DNA from: Nonomuraea jiangxiensis
GTDB lineage: Bacteria > Actinomycetota > Actinomycetes > Streptosporangiales > Streptosporangiaceae
Length of the DNA stretch: 64,000 bases
Assembly: GCF_900099965.1 (NCBI RefSeq)
Contig: NZ_FNDJ01000011.1
Span: 1 to 64,000, forward strand
Direction: 5' to 3'
Below are positions 16,436-23,736 of the stretch, one piece after another; positions within the stretch are counted from its first letter, which is position 1, and the number at the start of each line of letters is the position of its first letter. The notes under the pieces were generated by a model that saw only the letters and a list, made by a program, of their open reading frames with translations, made no database searches and had not been told where the DNA came from. The translations under genes and the position numbers were made by a program.

Positions 16436-17836
16436 ATGCGGGTGAGCGCCCGTGCCCGGATCGTGGGCTGGATGCTCGCCGTCGTCGGCCTCGCCCTGTC
16501 CGTCGCGATCTTCGTGACCACGGTGATCCTGCTCTCCGAGCTCGACAACCGGGTGGACGCGGAGCTCGCCAACGAGACGGAGAAGTTCCGGCGTTACGCC
16601 GCCAGCTCCCTCGATCCGCGGATGGGGAGCGACGTCGCCCTGTTGCTTGAGGAATACCTGACGATCAACACCCCGGATCGGTGGGAGGACTTCTTCAGCA
16701 TCGTGGACGGCGACGTGGACAAGAGGACCTGGATCGAGCCGCCGGTGCGCCTCGACGGCGACGCCGAGCTGGTCGCGCACATGGCCAGGGCCACCACGGT
16801 CGACGACCGGACGATCGAGACGGCGAGCGGGACGGTCTCCTACGTGGTGATACCGGTGACCGTCGTCGGCGACCCCCGGCCGGGTCACCTCGTGGTCGCG
16901 ATCTTCTACGACCTGCAGCGCGAGGAGATCGCCGACGCGGTGCGGGTGCTCGGGCTGTCCGCGCTGGCGGGGATGGTGCTGGCGGGGGCGGCCGGGTGGT
17001 TCGTGGCCGGGCGGGTGCTGGCGCCGGTCCGGCTGATGAGCCAGACCGCCGAGCAGATCAGCGACTCCAGCGACCTCACGCGCCGGCTCGACGTGCCGGG
17101 CGACGACGACGTGGCCATGCTGGCCGCGACGTTCAACCACATGCTCGACCGGCTGGAGCAGGCCTTCGTCGTGCAACGGCACTTCATGGACGACGCCGGG
17201 CACGAGCTGCGCACCCCGATCACGGTCATCCGCGGCCACCTGGAGCTGATGAGCGACGATCCGGAAGATCGCGCCGAGACCCTGGCCCTGGTGACCGACG
17301 AGCTTGACCGAATGAACCGCATCGTCGACGACCTCATCACCCTCGCTAAGGCCGAGCAGCCCGGGTTCCTCTCGCTGGACCAGGTCGAGGTGGCCGATCT
17401 CACGGTCAGCGTGGTCGCCAAGGCCCGCGCGCTCGGCCGGCGGCAGTGGCGGGTCGACGAGGTGGCCGAGGCTCGCGTGCCCGCGGACCGGCAGCGGCTC
17501 ACGCAGGCGCTCATGCAGCTGGTGGCCAATGCCGTGCGGCACACCACGGACGACGACCTGATCGCCGTGGGGTCGGCCGTACGCGACTCGTGGGTCGTGT
17601 TGTGGGTGCGCGACAGCGGTCCGGGGGTGGCGCCCGCGGACCGGGAGCGGATCTTCGGGCGGTTCATGCGCGGGGCCGGCCGTACCGGGGCTCACGACGG
17701 CGCCGGGCTGGGGCTGGCCATCGTCAGGTCCATCGCCGAGGCCCATGGGGGCAACGTGAAAGTGACCGACGCCGCGGGAGGCGGCGCCTGCTTTGTCATG
17801 TCCATCCCGCTTTGGGAGCTGTGGGAGGTGCGGTGA
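16436..17836 (+). CDS. Sensor histidine kinase
   Basis: The 466-residue kinase has a first membrane span at residues 10-32 (GWMLAVVGLALSVAIFVTTVILL) and an extracytoplasmic domain to about 155. A second span (LGLSALAGMVLAGAAGWFVAG) and a HAMP domain follow. The HisKA phospho-acceptor is in DDAGHELRTPITVIRG. The ATPase domain shows N-box QLVANAVRHT, G1 VRDSGPGVAP and G2 GAGLGLAIVRSIAEAHGG. It autophosphorylates and passes phosphate to the response regulator with which it overlaps by four bases (GTGA). The stimulus is unknown, and the acidic exported protein just upstream is the obvious candidate partner. Confidence 0.93.
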   Translation: MRVSARARIVGWMLAVVGLALSVAIFVTTVILLSELDNRVDAELANETEKFRRYAASSLDPRMGSDVALLLEEYLTINTPDRWEDFFSIVDGDVDKRTWIEPPVRLDGDAELVAHMARATTVDDRTIETASGTVSYVVIPVTVVGDPRPGHLVVAIFYDLQREEIADAVRVLGLSALAGMVLAGAAGWFVAGRVLAPVRLMSQTAEQISDSSDLTRRLDVPGDDDVAMLAATFNHMLDRLEQAFVVQRHFMDDAGHELRTPITVIRGHLELMSDDPEDRAETLALVTDELDRMNRIVDDLITLAKAEQPGFLSLDQVEVADLTVSVVAKARALGRRQWRVDEVAEARVPADRQRLTQALMQLVANAVRHTTDDDLIAVGSAVRDSWVVLWVRDSGPGVAPADRERIFGRFMRGAGRTGAHDGAGLGLAIVRSIAEAHGGNVKVTDAAGGGACFVMSIPLWELWEVR

Positions 17837-18495
17837 ACCGCATTCTGATCGCCGAGGACGAGGCCAGGATCGCCTCCTTCGTGGAGAAGGGGCTGCGGGC
17901 CAACGGCTTCGTGACCGCCGTGGTCGGGGACGGGATCGGGGCCTACGACCTGGCCTGCGGGGGCGGGTTCGACCTGCTGATCCTGGACATCGGGTTGCCG
18001 TTGAGCGATGGGTTCACCGTTTTGCGGCGGTTGCGGGAGTCAATGGTCTCCATTCCTGTGATCATCCTGACCGCGCGTGACAGTGTGAGCGACACCGTGG
18101 CGGGGCTGGAGGGCGGGGCGGACGACTACATCGCCAAGCCGTTCGCCTTCGAGGAGCTGCTGGCCCGGGTGCGGTTGCGGTTGCGGGCCGAACGTACGCC
18201 GGAGGTGACCGTGTTGCGGGTGTCGGACCTGTCGCTTGATCTGCGTACGAGGCGGGTTTATGTCGGGGAGCGGGCGGTGGACCTGTCCACCCGGGAGTTC
18301 GCGCTGGCCGAGATCTTCTGCCGCCATCCCGACCAGGTGCTGACGCGCGAGCAGTTGCTGAGCCATGTCTGGGGGTTCGATTTCGACCCCGGGTCCAACG
18401 TGGTGGACGTCTACGTGCGCTACCTGCGGCGCAAGATCGGCGCGGAGCGCATCGAGACGGTCCGGGGGACGGGATACCGCATGAGAATTGCCTAA
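17833..18495 (+). CDS. OmpR/PhoB-family response regulator
   Basis: The 220-residue protein has a receiver domain (ILIAEDEARI, LLILDIGLPLSDGF with the phospho-Asp, PVIILTARD and YIAKPFAFEELLARV). A winged-helix Trans_reg_C domain follows (RVSDLSLDLRTRRVYVGERA, LSTREFALAEIFCRHP and VVDVYVRYLRRKIG...RIETVRGTGYR). It is the cognate partner of the overlapping kinase. The GTG start overlaps the kinase stop. The DUF4956 and VTC genes start 70 bp downstream on the same strand and may be its targets or operon partners. Confidence 0.93.
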   Translation: MNRILIAEDEARIASFVEKGLRANGFVTAVVGDGIGAYDLACGGGFDLLILDIGLPLSDGFTVLRRLRESMVSIPVIILTARDSVSDTVAGLEGGADDYIAKPFAFEELLARVRLRLRAERTPEVTVLRVSDLSLDLRTRRVYVGERAVDLSTREFALAEIFCRHPDQVLTREQLLSHVWGFDFDPGSNVVDVYVRYLRRKIGAERIETVRGTGYRMRIA

Positions 18496-18565
18496 TCATC
18501 AGCTCACAGACGCTTCACTCTCCTCCTACAAGCTGTTCATCAACGGCACTAGGGGAGGAGCGACC

Positions 18566-19147
18566 GTGATAGTCGGACTGGCGATGGACCTGGCCGCGAT
18601 CATTCTGCTGGCCTACGGGCTCTACTACCGGCGGCACCACCGGCGAGACCTGCTGTTCGCCTACGTGGCGCTCAACGTGGGGATCTTCGCGGTGGTGTCG
18701 CTGCTGCTCGTCCAGCGGGTGGACATCGCGGTCGGCTTCGGGCTGTTCGGCCTGCTGTCGATCATCCGGCTGCGTTCCAGCGAGATCACCCAGCAGGAGA
18801 TCGCCTACTACTTCGTCGCGATCGTCCTGGGACTGGTCAACGGCATCGCGGCCGCCTGGCCGACGACCGCGCTCCTGCTCAACGGCGTGCTGCTGGTGGT
18901 GATGTACATCGCCGACCACCCCGGCCTGCTCGGCCGCACCCGTCACCAGGTGGTGACCCTGGACGTGGTCTACGCGGATCCGGAGCTGCTGCGGGTGGAC
19001 CTGGAGAGCCGGCTGCGGGCGCGGGTCCTGCACTGCGTGGTCACGCAGGTGGACTACGTGCGGGACGTGACGGTGGTGGATGTGCGTTACGTAGTGCCGC
19101 AGGGCTCGGCCCGAGACCAGACGCGGGCGCGGGCCGGGGTGCGGTGA
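18566..19147 (+). CDS. DUF4956 membrane protein
   Basis: The protein has about 193 residues. The start is GTG 18566 with AGGGGAGGAG just upstream. Hydrophobic spans are MDLAAIILLAYGLYY, LLFAYVALNVGIFAVVSLLLV, IAVGFGLFGLLSIIRLRS (the conserved core of DUF4956) and YYFVAIVLGLVNGIAAAWPTTALLLNGVLLVVMYI. A cytoplasmic beta-alpha domain follows (QVVTLDVVYADPELLRVDLE). DUF4956 proteins are regularly encoded with VTC-domain proteins and CotH, and this one fits the first two members. It may help in polyphosphate or phosphorylated-polymer handling at the membrane, but no member has a proven activity known to me. Confidence 0.85.
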   Translation: MIVGLAMDLAAIILLAYGLYYRRHHRRDLLFAYVALNVGIFAVVSLLLVQRVDIAVGFGLFGLLSIIRLRSSEITQQEIAYYFVAIVLGLVNGIAAAWPTTALLLNGVLLVVMYIADHPGLLGRTRHQVVTLDVVYADPELLRVDLESRLRARVLHCVVTQVDYVRDVTVVDVRYVVPQGSARDQTRARAGVR

Positions 19148-19420
19148 GGCCGGGAGGTGAACGAATGCCGGGGTGCGGTGGTGGTGCGGGGGCGGTGTTC
19201 GGTGGTGGGGGGCGGCGCTGGGTGGTGCCTGGGCGGTGGTGGGTGGTGCGGCGGTGGTGGTGGTGCGAGGGCGGTCGTCGGTGGTGCGGCGGCCATAGGA
19301 CGCTGATCGGCGGCGATGCTCGGGGGAGGGGACCGCTGCCGGAGGGGTGGGTGGTGGTGCGGTGGCGCGCTGGTGTGCTGGTAGCGGGTGGTTCGGTGGC
19401 GGCACGGAGAGCAAAGGAGA
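19148..19420 (+). repeat. G/T-rich low-complexity spacer (GGTGG repeats)
   Basis: The stretch between the DUF4956 and VTC genes is almost devoid of A and very rich in GGTGG and GGGG runs on the plus strand. It has enough G-tracts for G-quadruplex formation. Frames cross it, but their composition is repeat-driven and no start or domain is credible. CotH, the usual third partner of this module, is not found here. Confidence 0.6.
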
Positions 19421-19446
19421 TCTAGGTGCGTAGGGGGTGTGGGGGG

Positions 19447-20322
19447 ATGTCGGACAGGGACGCGGATGTGTTGTTGGCCGGGGTGGGGGCGGCGGCCTCG
19501 CCGGTCGGGCTGGAGGACGTGCCGGAGCTGATGAGCCGGGTGGACAACAAATACCTGGTGACGGTCGCGACGATGGCGCGGCTGGCGGCGGAGCTGGGGG
19601 ATCGGTTCGGGGTGCTGGAGATCGGGGGGTTGCGGCAGTTCCGCTACACCTCCACCTACTTCGACACGCCGGAGCTGCTCACCTTCCACCAGCATCGGCA
19701 GGATCGGCGGCGCAGGTTCAAGCTGCGCACCCGTACCTATCTGGACGGTGGAGGGCGGTGGCTGGAGCTGAAGCTCAGCGGGGCGCGCGGGAGCACGGAC
19801 AAGCACCGCATCCCCTACGATGACGCGCCCGGACAGGTGCTCACCAGGGAGGCGCTCGACTTCGTGCGTGGCACCCTGCAGAGCGAGTTGCGGATCATCG
19901 CACCGGAGGCGCTGGGGCCGGTGCTGTCCACCGACTACCGGCGGGTGACGCTCATCGACCGGTCCGGCGCGGCCCGGCTCACCTGCGATACGGGGCTGCT
20001 CTGCCACGACGGCCGGCGCAGTGCTCCCGCCCGCCGCGACCTGGTGTTGCTGGAGTCGAAGTCGGCGGACGGCAAGGCCATGGTCGACAAGGTGCTGCGT
20101 GGGATGGGAGTGCGACCGGTGAGCGTGAGCAAATACTGCCTGGCGGTTGCCGCGCTCCGAGAGCTCCGAGCCAATCGCTGGCATTCGGTGCTGCAGCATT
20201 ACCTCGACCCGAAGGCGGTCCCGGGGCAGCATCGCAGAGCTTATGCGTATGCACGGGCGGGATGCTCGGAAGGATCCGCCTTACGAGTGTTCGAGCCGCA
20301 CGGGGTTCAGCGTGTCCGCTAA
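19447..20322 (+). CDS. VTC-domain (polyphosphate polymerase-type) protein
   Basis: The 291-residue protein has the VTC/CYTH-like tunnel fold. Signature segments are SRVDNKYLVTV (substrate Lys), RQFRYTSTYFDTPELLTFHQH, RRFKLRTRTYLDGG (basic triphosphate pocket), WLELKLSG, TDKHRIPY, LSTDYRRVTLIDRSGAARL, LVLLESKS and PVSVSKYCLAVAAL. Yeast Vtc4 with this fold makes polyphosphate. Bacterial members pair with DUF4956, as here. ATG 19447 is preceded by GGGGGG. An upstream in-frame GTG at 19426 is an alternative. The last 40 residues after LRANRWHSVLQHYL look unlike the family and may be an extension. Confidence 0.88.
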   Translation: MSDRDADVLLAGVGAAASPVGLEDVPELMSRVDNKYLVTVATMARLAAELGDRFGVLEIGGLRQFRYTSTYFDTPELLTFHQHRQDRRRRFKLRTRTYLDGGGRWLELKLSGARGSTDKHRIPYDDAPGQVLTREALDFVRGTLQSELRIIAPEALGPVLSTDYRRVTLIDRSGAARLTCDTGLLCHDGRRSAPARRDLVLLESKSADGKAMVDKVLRGMGVRPVSVSKYCLAVAALRELRANRWHSVLQHYLDPKAVPGQHRRAYAYARAGCSEGSALRVFEPHGVQRVR

Positions 20323-20780
20323 TAGGGTGACGACGCGACCGCCGTGCTCGACGGGTACGACGTGGCCGCCCCGCACGCGGTATTGAGGTGCCGGCGTTCG
20401 TACAGCATCGGTTTCTCGACAATGGTCTTCCGCCACCCATCAGCCTGCCTGCTGTTTGACCTGGACGGGACGGCATCCGTGGGCGCTCTTGGCGAGGCCA
20501 TCGCAAGGCGCGTTCACGCTCGCCGGATGCGGGTCTCTGTGAGTGGCCAAGGCTGGCACTGCAGTTGGCCGGTTTTCCCTGGGTGTTGTGGGTGGAGGGG
20601 AACGTCTTGGGTGGGCCAGGGCGGTGCTCTCGGCCCTTCGGCCGGACTACGTGGCCCGCGCCGGGGGCGGCGGGGGTTGCGCGTGGGGAGTTGGGGCGTT
20701 GTTGTTCCGTGGATTTATGCTTGTCGGCTGTTATTACGGTTAAACCCCTTGATAGGGGAGGCGGGGTCGCATTCTGTAAG
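20323..20780. other. Intergenic stretch without a supported gene
   Basis: About 460 bases separate the VTC gene from the DUF6879 gene. Open frames cross it, but codon use and residue content look random. The second half (20560-20780) is G-rich and drops to AT-rich just before the next gene, where its promoter probably lies. Confidence 0.4.
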
Positions 20781-20794
20781 AGGGGGCTTGTCGA

Positions 20795-21388
20795 ATGCTT
20801 GAAAGGATCAATGAGATATCGGGGGTCCGGTTGTGTGCGGATGGATATCTCGATGACTTCTGGCCGAACTTTCGGGAGATTGATGACGTGCTCTGGAAAC
20901 TCGAACGTATCCAGAGTTTCCGGGAGGCGGCGGTGCCGAGTTGGGTCGCGACGATGGAGGAGGACTGGGAGCGCTCGCTCAAGCTGATCGACCATGACCC
21001 CGTGGCCGGGTGCCGGGCCGAGGGCTTCGTCCGCAGGCGTGTCCGCGTCGTCGAGCAGCCTGTCACGCCCTACCTGCGGTGGGAGATGCACGTCCTGGCG
21101 CTGCGCGACCCGGCCGCCGAGCAGGTGCGGGTGCTCGACGCCCGGGAGGTCGCCGACCTGGAGGTACGCCGGCGCCTCCCGGAGCTGGTGGTCCTCGGCA
21201 CCTCAGTGATGTACGAGGTCACCTACGACGCCGAGGGCACCCACAGCGGCGCCCGGCGGATCGACGACCGTGACGTGATCGCTGCCTGCCGCGGCGAACT
21301 CGACAAGTTGTACACCGCCGCCGAGGACTTCCGGTCCTACTACGAGCGGGAGATCGCGCCACTGCCCGCTCCCTCCCTGACCGGCTGA
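20795..21388 (+). CDS. DUF6879-family protein
   Basis: The 197-residue protein has the DUF6879 pattern: an aromatic N-terminal part (YLDDFWPNFREIDDVLWKLE), SWVATMEEDWERSLK, VRRRVRVVEQPVTPYLRWEMHVL, the loop REVADLEVRRRLPELVVL, MYEVTYDAEGTHSGAR and DVIAACRGELDKLYTAA. The family is frequent in actinomycetes, often near XRE regulators, and has no established activity. It is soluble with no signal peptide. The start ATG has GAGGGGG about nine bases upstream. It has no regulator next to it here. Confidence 0.75.
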   Translation: MLERINEISGVRLCADGYLDDFWPNFREIDDVLWKLERIQSFREAAVPSWVATMEEDWERSLKLIDHDPVAGCRAEGFVRRRVRVVEQPVTPYLRWEMHVLALRDPAAEQVRVLDAREVADLEVRRRLPELVVLGTSVMYEVTYDAEGTHSGARRIDDRDVIAACRGELDKLYTAAEDFRSYYEREIAPLPAPSLTG

Positions 21389-21505
21389 GTGCACTGGGAA
21401 GGTCGTCCGCGGGGTGGAGGCACTGGGAGGGTTGTCCGGGGGTGGGGGCGCGAGGGAGGGTCGGCTGCGGGGTGGGGCATCGGCAGGGTCAGTTGGTGGG
21501 GTGGG
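21389..21505. repeat. Four imperfect G-rich tandem repeats between convergent genes
   Basis: Units of about 28-30 bp follow one another. Each contains a GGGAGGGT/GGGAAGGT-type core, then a TCC/TGCG step, then GGGGTGG: cores near 21397, 21427, 21455 and 21484. They fill the whole gap between the DUF6879 gene and the acyl-CoA dehydrogenase gene. The repeated G-tracts could form quadruplexes and may influence termination. Confidence 0.5.
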
Positions 21506-22729
21506 TTACAGGGGGAGGTTGCCGGTGGCGGTGCTGGTTGAGCCGGTTGCCTGGTAGGCGGCGATGGTGCGTTCGGCGATGCGCATCTGGTGGATCTCGT
21601 CGGCGCCGTCGGCGAAGCGAGCCCAGCGCGCGTGCTGGAACATGCCGGCCAGCGGCGTGTCCGTGGAGTAGCCGAGGGCGCCGTGCACCTGGATGGCCCG
21701 GTCCACGATCCGGTTGAGGCTGTTGGCCACGAAGTGTTTGGCCATCGACACCTCCGTACGGAAGTCCTCGCCCTTGTCGATCTTGGAGGCGGCGTGCAGC
21801 ACCATCAGCTTGCACTGGTAGAGCTCCATGGCGGAGTCGGCGATCATCCACTGCACGCCCTGCTTCTCGGCCAGCAGCGAGCCGTGGCTGAAGCGGTTGA
21901 GCGCGCGGTCGACCATCATGTCCAGCGCCGTTTCCGCCTGCGAGATCCAGCGCATGCAGTGCGCGAGGCGGGCCGGACCCAGACGATACTGGCCGAGGCG
22001 GTGGCCGTTGCCCCGGCCACCGAGGATCTGGCTGTCGGGCAGGCGCAGGTCCGTGATGACGATCTCGCTGTGTCCGGTCGAGCCGTGCATGGTCTCGACC
22101 TCGCGTACGTCGTTCCAGCCCTCCTGTGGCAGGTCCACCAGGAAGGCGGTGTTCGCGCCCCGCGAGCCTTCCGGGACGTCCTGCTCCGTTCTGGCGATGA
22201 GGATGGCGAAGTTGGCGCGGCGGGCGTTGGAGATGAACCACTTGTGGCCGTTGATGATCCACTCGTCGCCGTCGCGTACGGCCGTCGTACGGATCAGGGT
22301 GGGGTCCGAGCCCGCCACCTCGGGCTCGGTCATGGCAAAGCAGGACATCTGGCGGCCCTCCAGCAGCGGGCGGAGATATCTCTCCTTCTGCTCGTCCGTC
22401 GCCCAGTGCAGCAAGGTGTGCATGTTGCCCTCGTCCGGGGCCATGCAGTTCAGGACCCACGGGCCGATGCGGGTCTTGGCCGCCTCCGACTGCACCATGG
22501 CCAGCTCCACGTGGCCCAGGCCCATGCCGCCCCATTCCTTGGGCATGTGGGGAAGCCACAGGCCCTCCTCCTTGGCCTGGGAACGCAGGCGGAAGATCGT
22601 CCGGAGGTATTCGTCGCGGTCGCCCTCCTTCACCCCCTCCATGGCGGGAATGACCGTGCCCTGGATGAAGGCGCGGACGCGCTTGCGGATCTCCTCGTGC
22701 TCGGGGGCGAGGGTGAAATCGATGGCCAT
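21506..22729 (-). CDS. Acyl-CoA dehydrogenase family protein
   Basis: The 407-residue flavoprotein starts MAIDFTLAPEHEEIRKRVR. The N-terminal helical domain is followed by the FAD/substrate signature CFAMTEPEVAGSDPT and the middle beta-domain segment WIINGHKWFISNARRANFAI. The C-terminal part has HCMRWISQAETALDMM, RIVDRAIQVHGALGYS and the end RWARFADGADEIHQMRIAERTI. The E-x-H-x-x-R pattern near DEIHQMRIA resembles the FadE type that acts on branched or bulky acyl-CoAs. It is the last gene of the peptide-importer operon, with the ATP-binding gene ending 27 bp upstream. AAGGAG lies ten bases before the ATG. Confidence 0.92.
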   Translation of the reverse strand: MAIDFTLAPEHEEIRKRVRAFIQGTVIPAMEGVKEGDRDEYLRTIFRLRSQAKEEGLWLPHMPKEWGGMGLGHVELAMVQSEAAKTRIGPWVLNCMAPDEGNMHTLLHWATDEQKERYLRPLLEGRQMSCFAMTEPEVAGSDPTLIRTTAVRDGDEWIINGHKWFISNARRANFAILIARTEQDVPEGSRGANTAFLVDLPQEGWNDVREVETMHGSTGHSEIVITDLRLPDSQILGGRGNGHRLGQYRLGPARLAHCMRWISQAETALDMMVDRALNRFSHGSLLAEKQGVQWMIADSAMELYQCKLMVLHAASKIDKGEDFRTEVSMAKHFVANSLNRIVDRAIQVHGALGYSTDTPLAGMFQHARWARFADGADEIHQMRIAERTIAAYQATGSTSTATGNLPL

Positions 22730-22755
22730 GCTGATGTCGCTCCTTATTGAGGTGG

Positions 22756-23736
22756 TTATTCCAAGGTGGCCGGGTTGTGGCAGGCAAGCCAGTGGTCTTC
22801 GCCGATCTGTCTGATCTGGGGCTCCTCGGTGGCGCAGCGGGCATCCGCTCGCGGGCAGCGCGTACGGAACCGGCACCCCGAAGGCGGGTTCACCGGCAAC
22901 GGCGGCTCGCCGCTGATCAGCTTGTCGGCCGGCGGCAGGTCGAGACCGCCCCCGGGGATCGAGGCGATCAACGCCCGGGTGTAGGGATGCGCCGGCCGCC
23001 CGATCAGGTCGGCGCTCGGCGCGAGCTCGCACACCTTGCCCAGGTACATCACCAGGATCCGGTCACTGATGTTCTTCACCACGGCGAGGTCGTGGGCGAT
23101 GAAGACGAGCGTGAGCCGGTAGCGGTCCTTGAGGTCTTCCAGCAGGCCGAGGATCTGCGCCTGTACGGAGACGTCCAGCGCGGACACGGGCTCGTCGCAG
23201 ATCACCACCTCCGGATCAAGGATCAGGGCCCGGGCGATGGAGATGCGCTGACACTGCCCGCCGGAGAACTCGTGCGGCCGCCGCTCCGCCGCAGTCGCCG
23301 GATCCAGCCCGACCGCCTCCAGCACCTCGTCCACCCGGTCGCCGGGCAGGCTCCAGACGCGCGGGCCCTCGCTGACGATGTCGCGTACGCGGCGGCGCGG
23401 GTTCAGGGAGGAGATCGGGTCCTGGAAGATCATCTGCAACCGGCGGCGCGTACGGCGCAGGGACTCGCCGCGTAGGGCGGTCAGTTCCAGGCCGTCCAGT
23501 CGGACGGAGCCGGAGCGGGGCGGCGGGAGTTGCACGAGCGCCCGGGCGGCGCTCGACTTGCCGCAGCCGGACTCGCCGACGATGCCGAGCGTCTCGCCCC
23601 GCGCCAGGTCGAAGCTCACCCCGGAGACCGCCCGCACGGTACGGCCGCGCCCTGCGGGGAACTCCACGACCAGGTCCTCCACGCGCAGCAGCACCTCGTC
23701 GGGGGGACGCAGGTGAGCACTCCCGCTACCGGCCAC
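22756..23736 (-). CDS. Oligopeptide-type ABC importer ATPase (OppF/DppF-like)
   Basis: The 326-residue ATPase energises the importer encoded upstream. Motifs are Walker A GIVGESGCGKSS, Q-loop MIFQDPISSLNPR, signature SGGQCQRISIARAL, Walker B VVICDEPVSALD and H-loop FIAHDLAVV. The C-terminal oligo_HPY segment (HPYTRALIASIP and the Cys-rich PSGCRFRTRCPRADARC) is typical of dipeptide/oligopeptide systems and may bind an Fe-S cluster. The signature has Cys where Arg or Gln is usual (SGGQCQR). The GTG start overlaps the end of the fused permease-ATPase gene by 11 bp. Confidence 0.93.
   Translation of the reverse strand: MAGSGSAHLRPPDEVLLRVEDLVVEFPAGRGRTVRAVSGVSFDLARGETLGIVGESGCGKSSAARALVQLPPPRSGSVRLDGLELTALRGESLRRTRRRLQMIFQDPISSLNPRRRVRDIVSEGPRVWSLPGDRVDEVLEAVGLDPATAAERRPHEFSGGQCQRISIARALILDPEVVICDEPVSALDVSVQAQILGLLEDLKDRYRLTLVFIAHDLAVVKNISDRILVMYLGKVCELAPSADLIGRPAHPYTRALIASIPGGGLDLPPADKLISGEPPLPVNPPSGCRFRTRCPRADARCATEEPQIRQIGEDHWLACHNPATLE

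Noticed and set aside
16103..17746. Antisense frame with Asp-tail complement (Ser/Val runs)
   Set aside because: It is the reverse of GAC/GAT repeats and the kinase gene. Composition is repeat-driven.
20344..20802. FDLDGT motif reminiscent of HAD phosphatases
   Set aside because: Only this six-residue string matches. Surrounding residues are not HAD-like, and the frame has no start signal.
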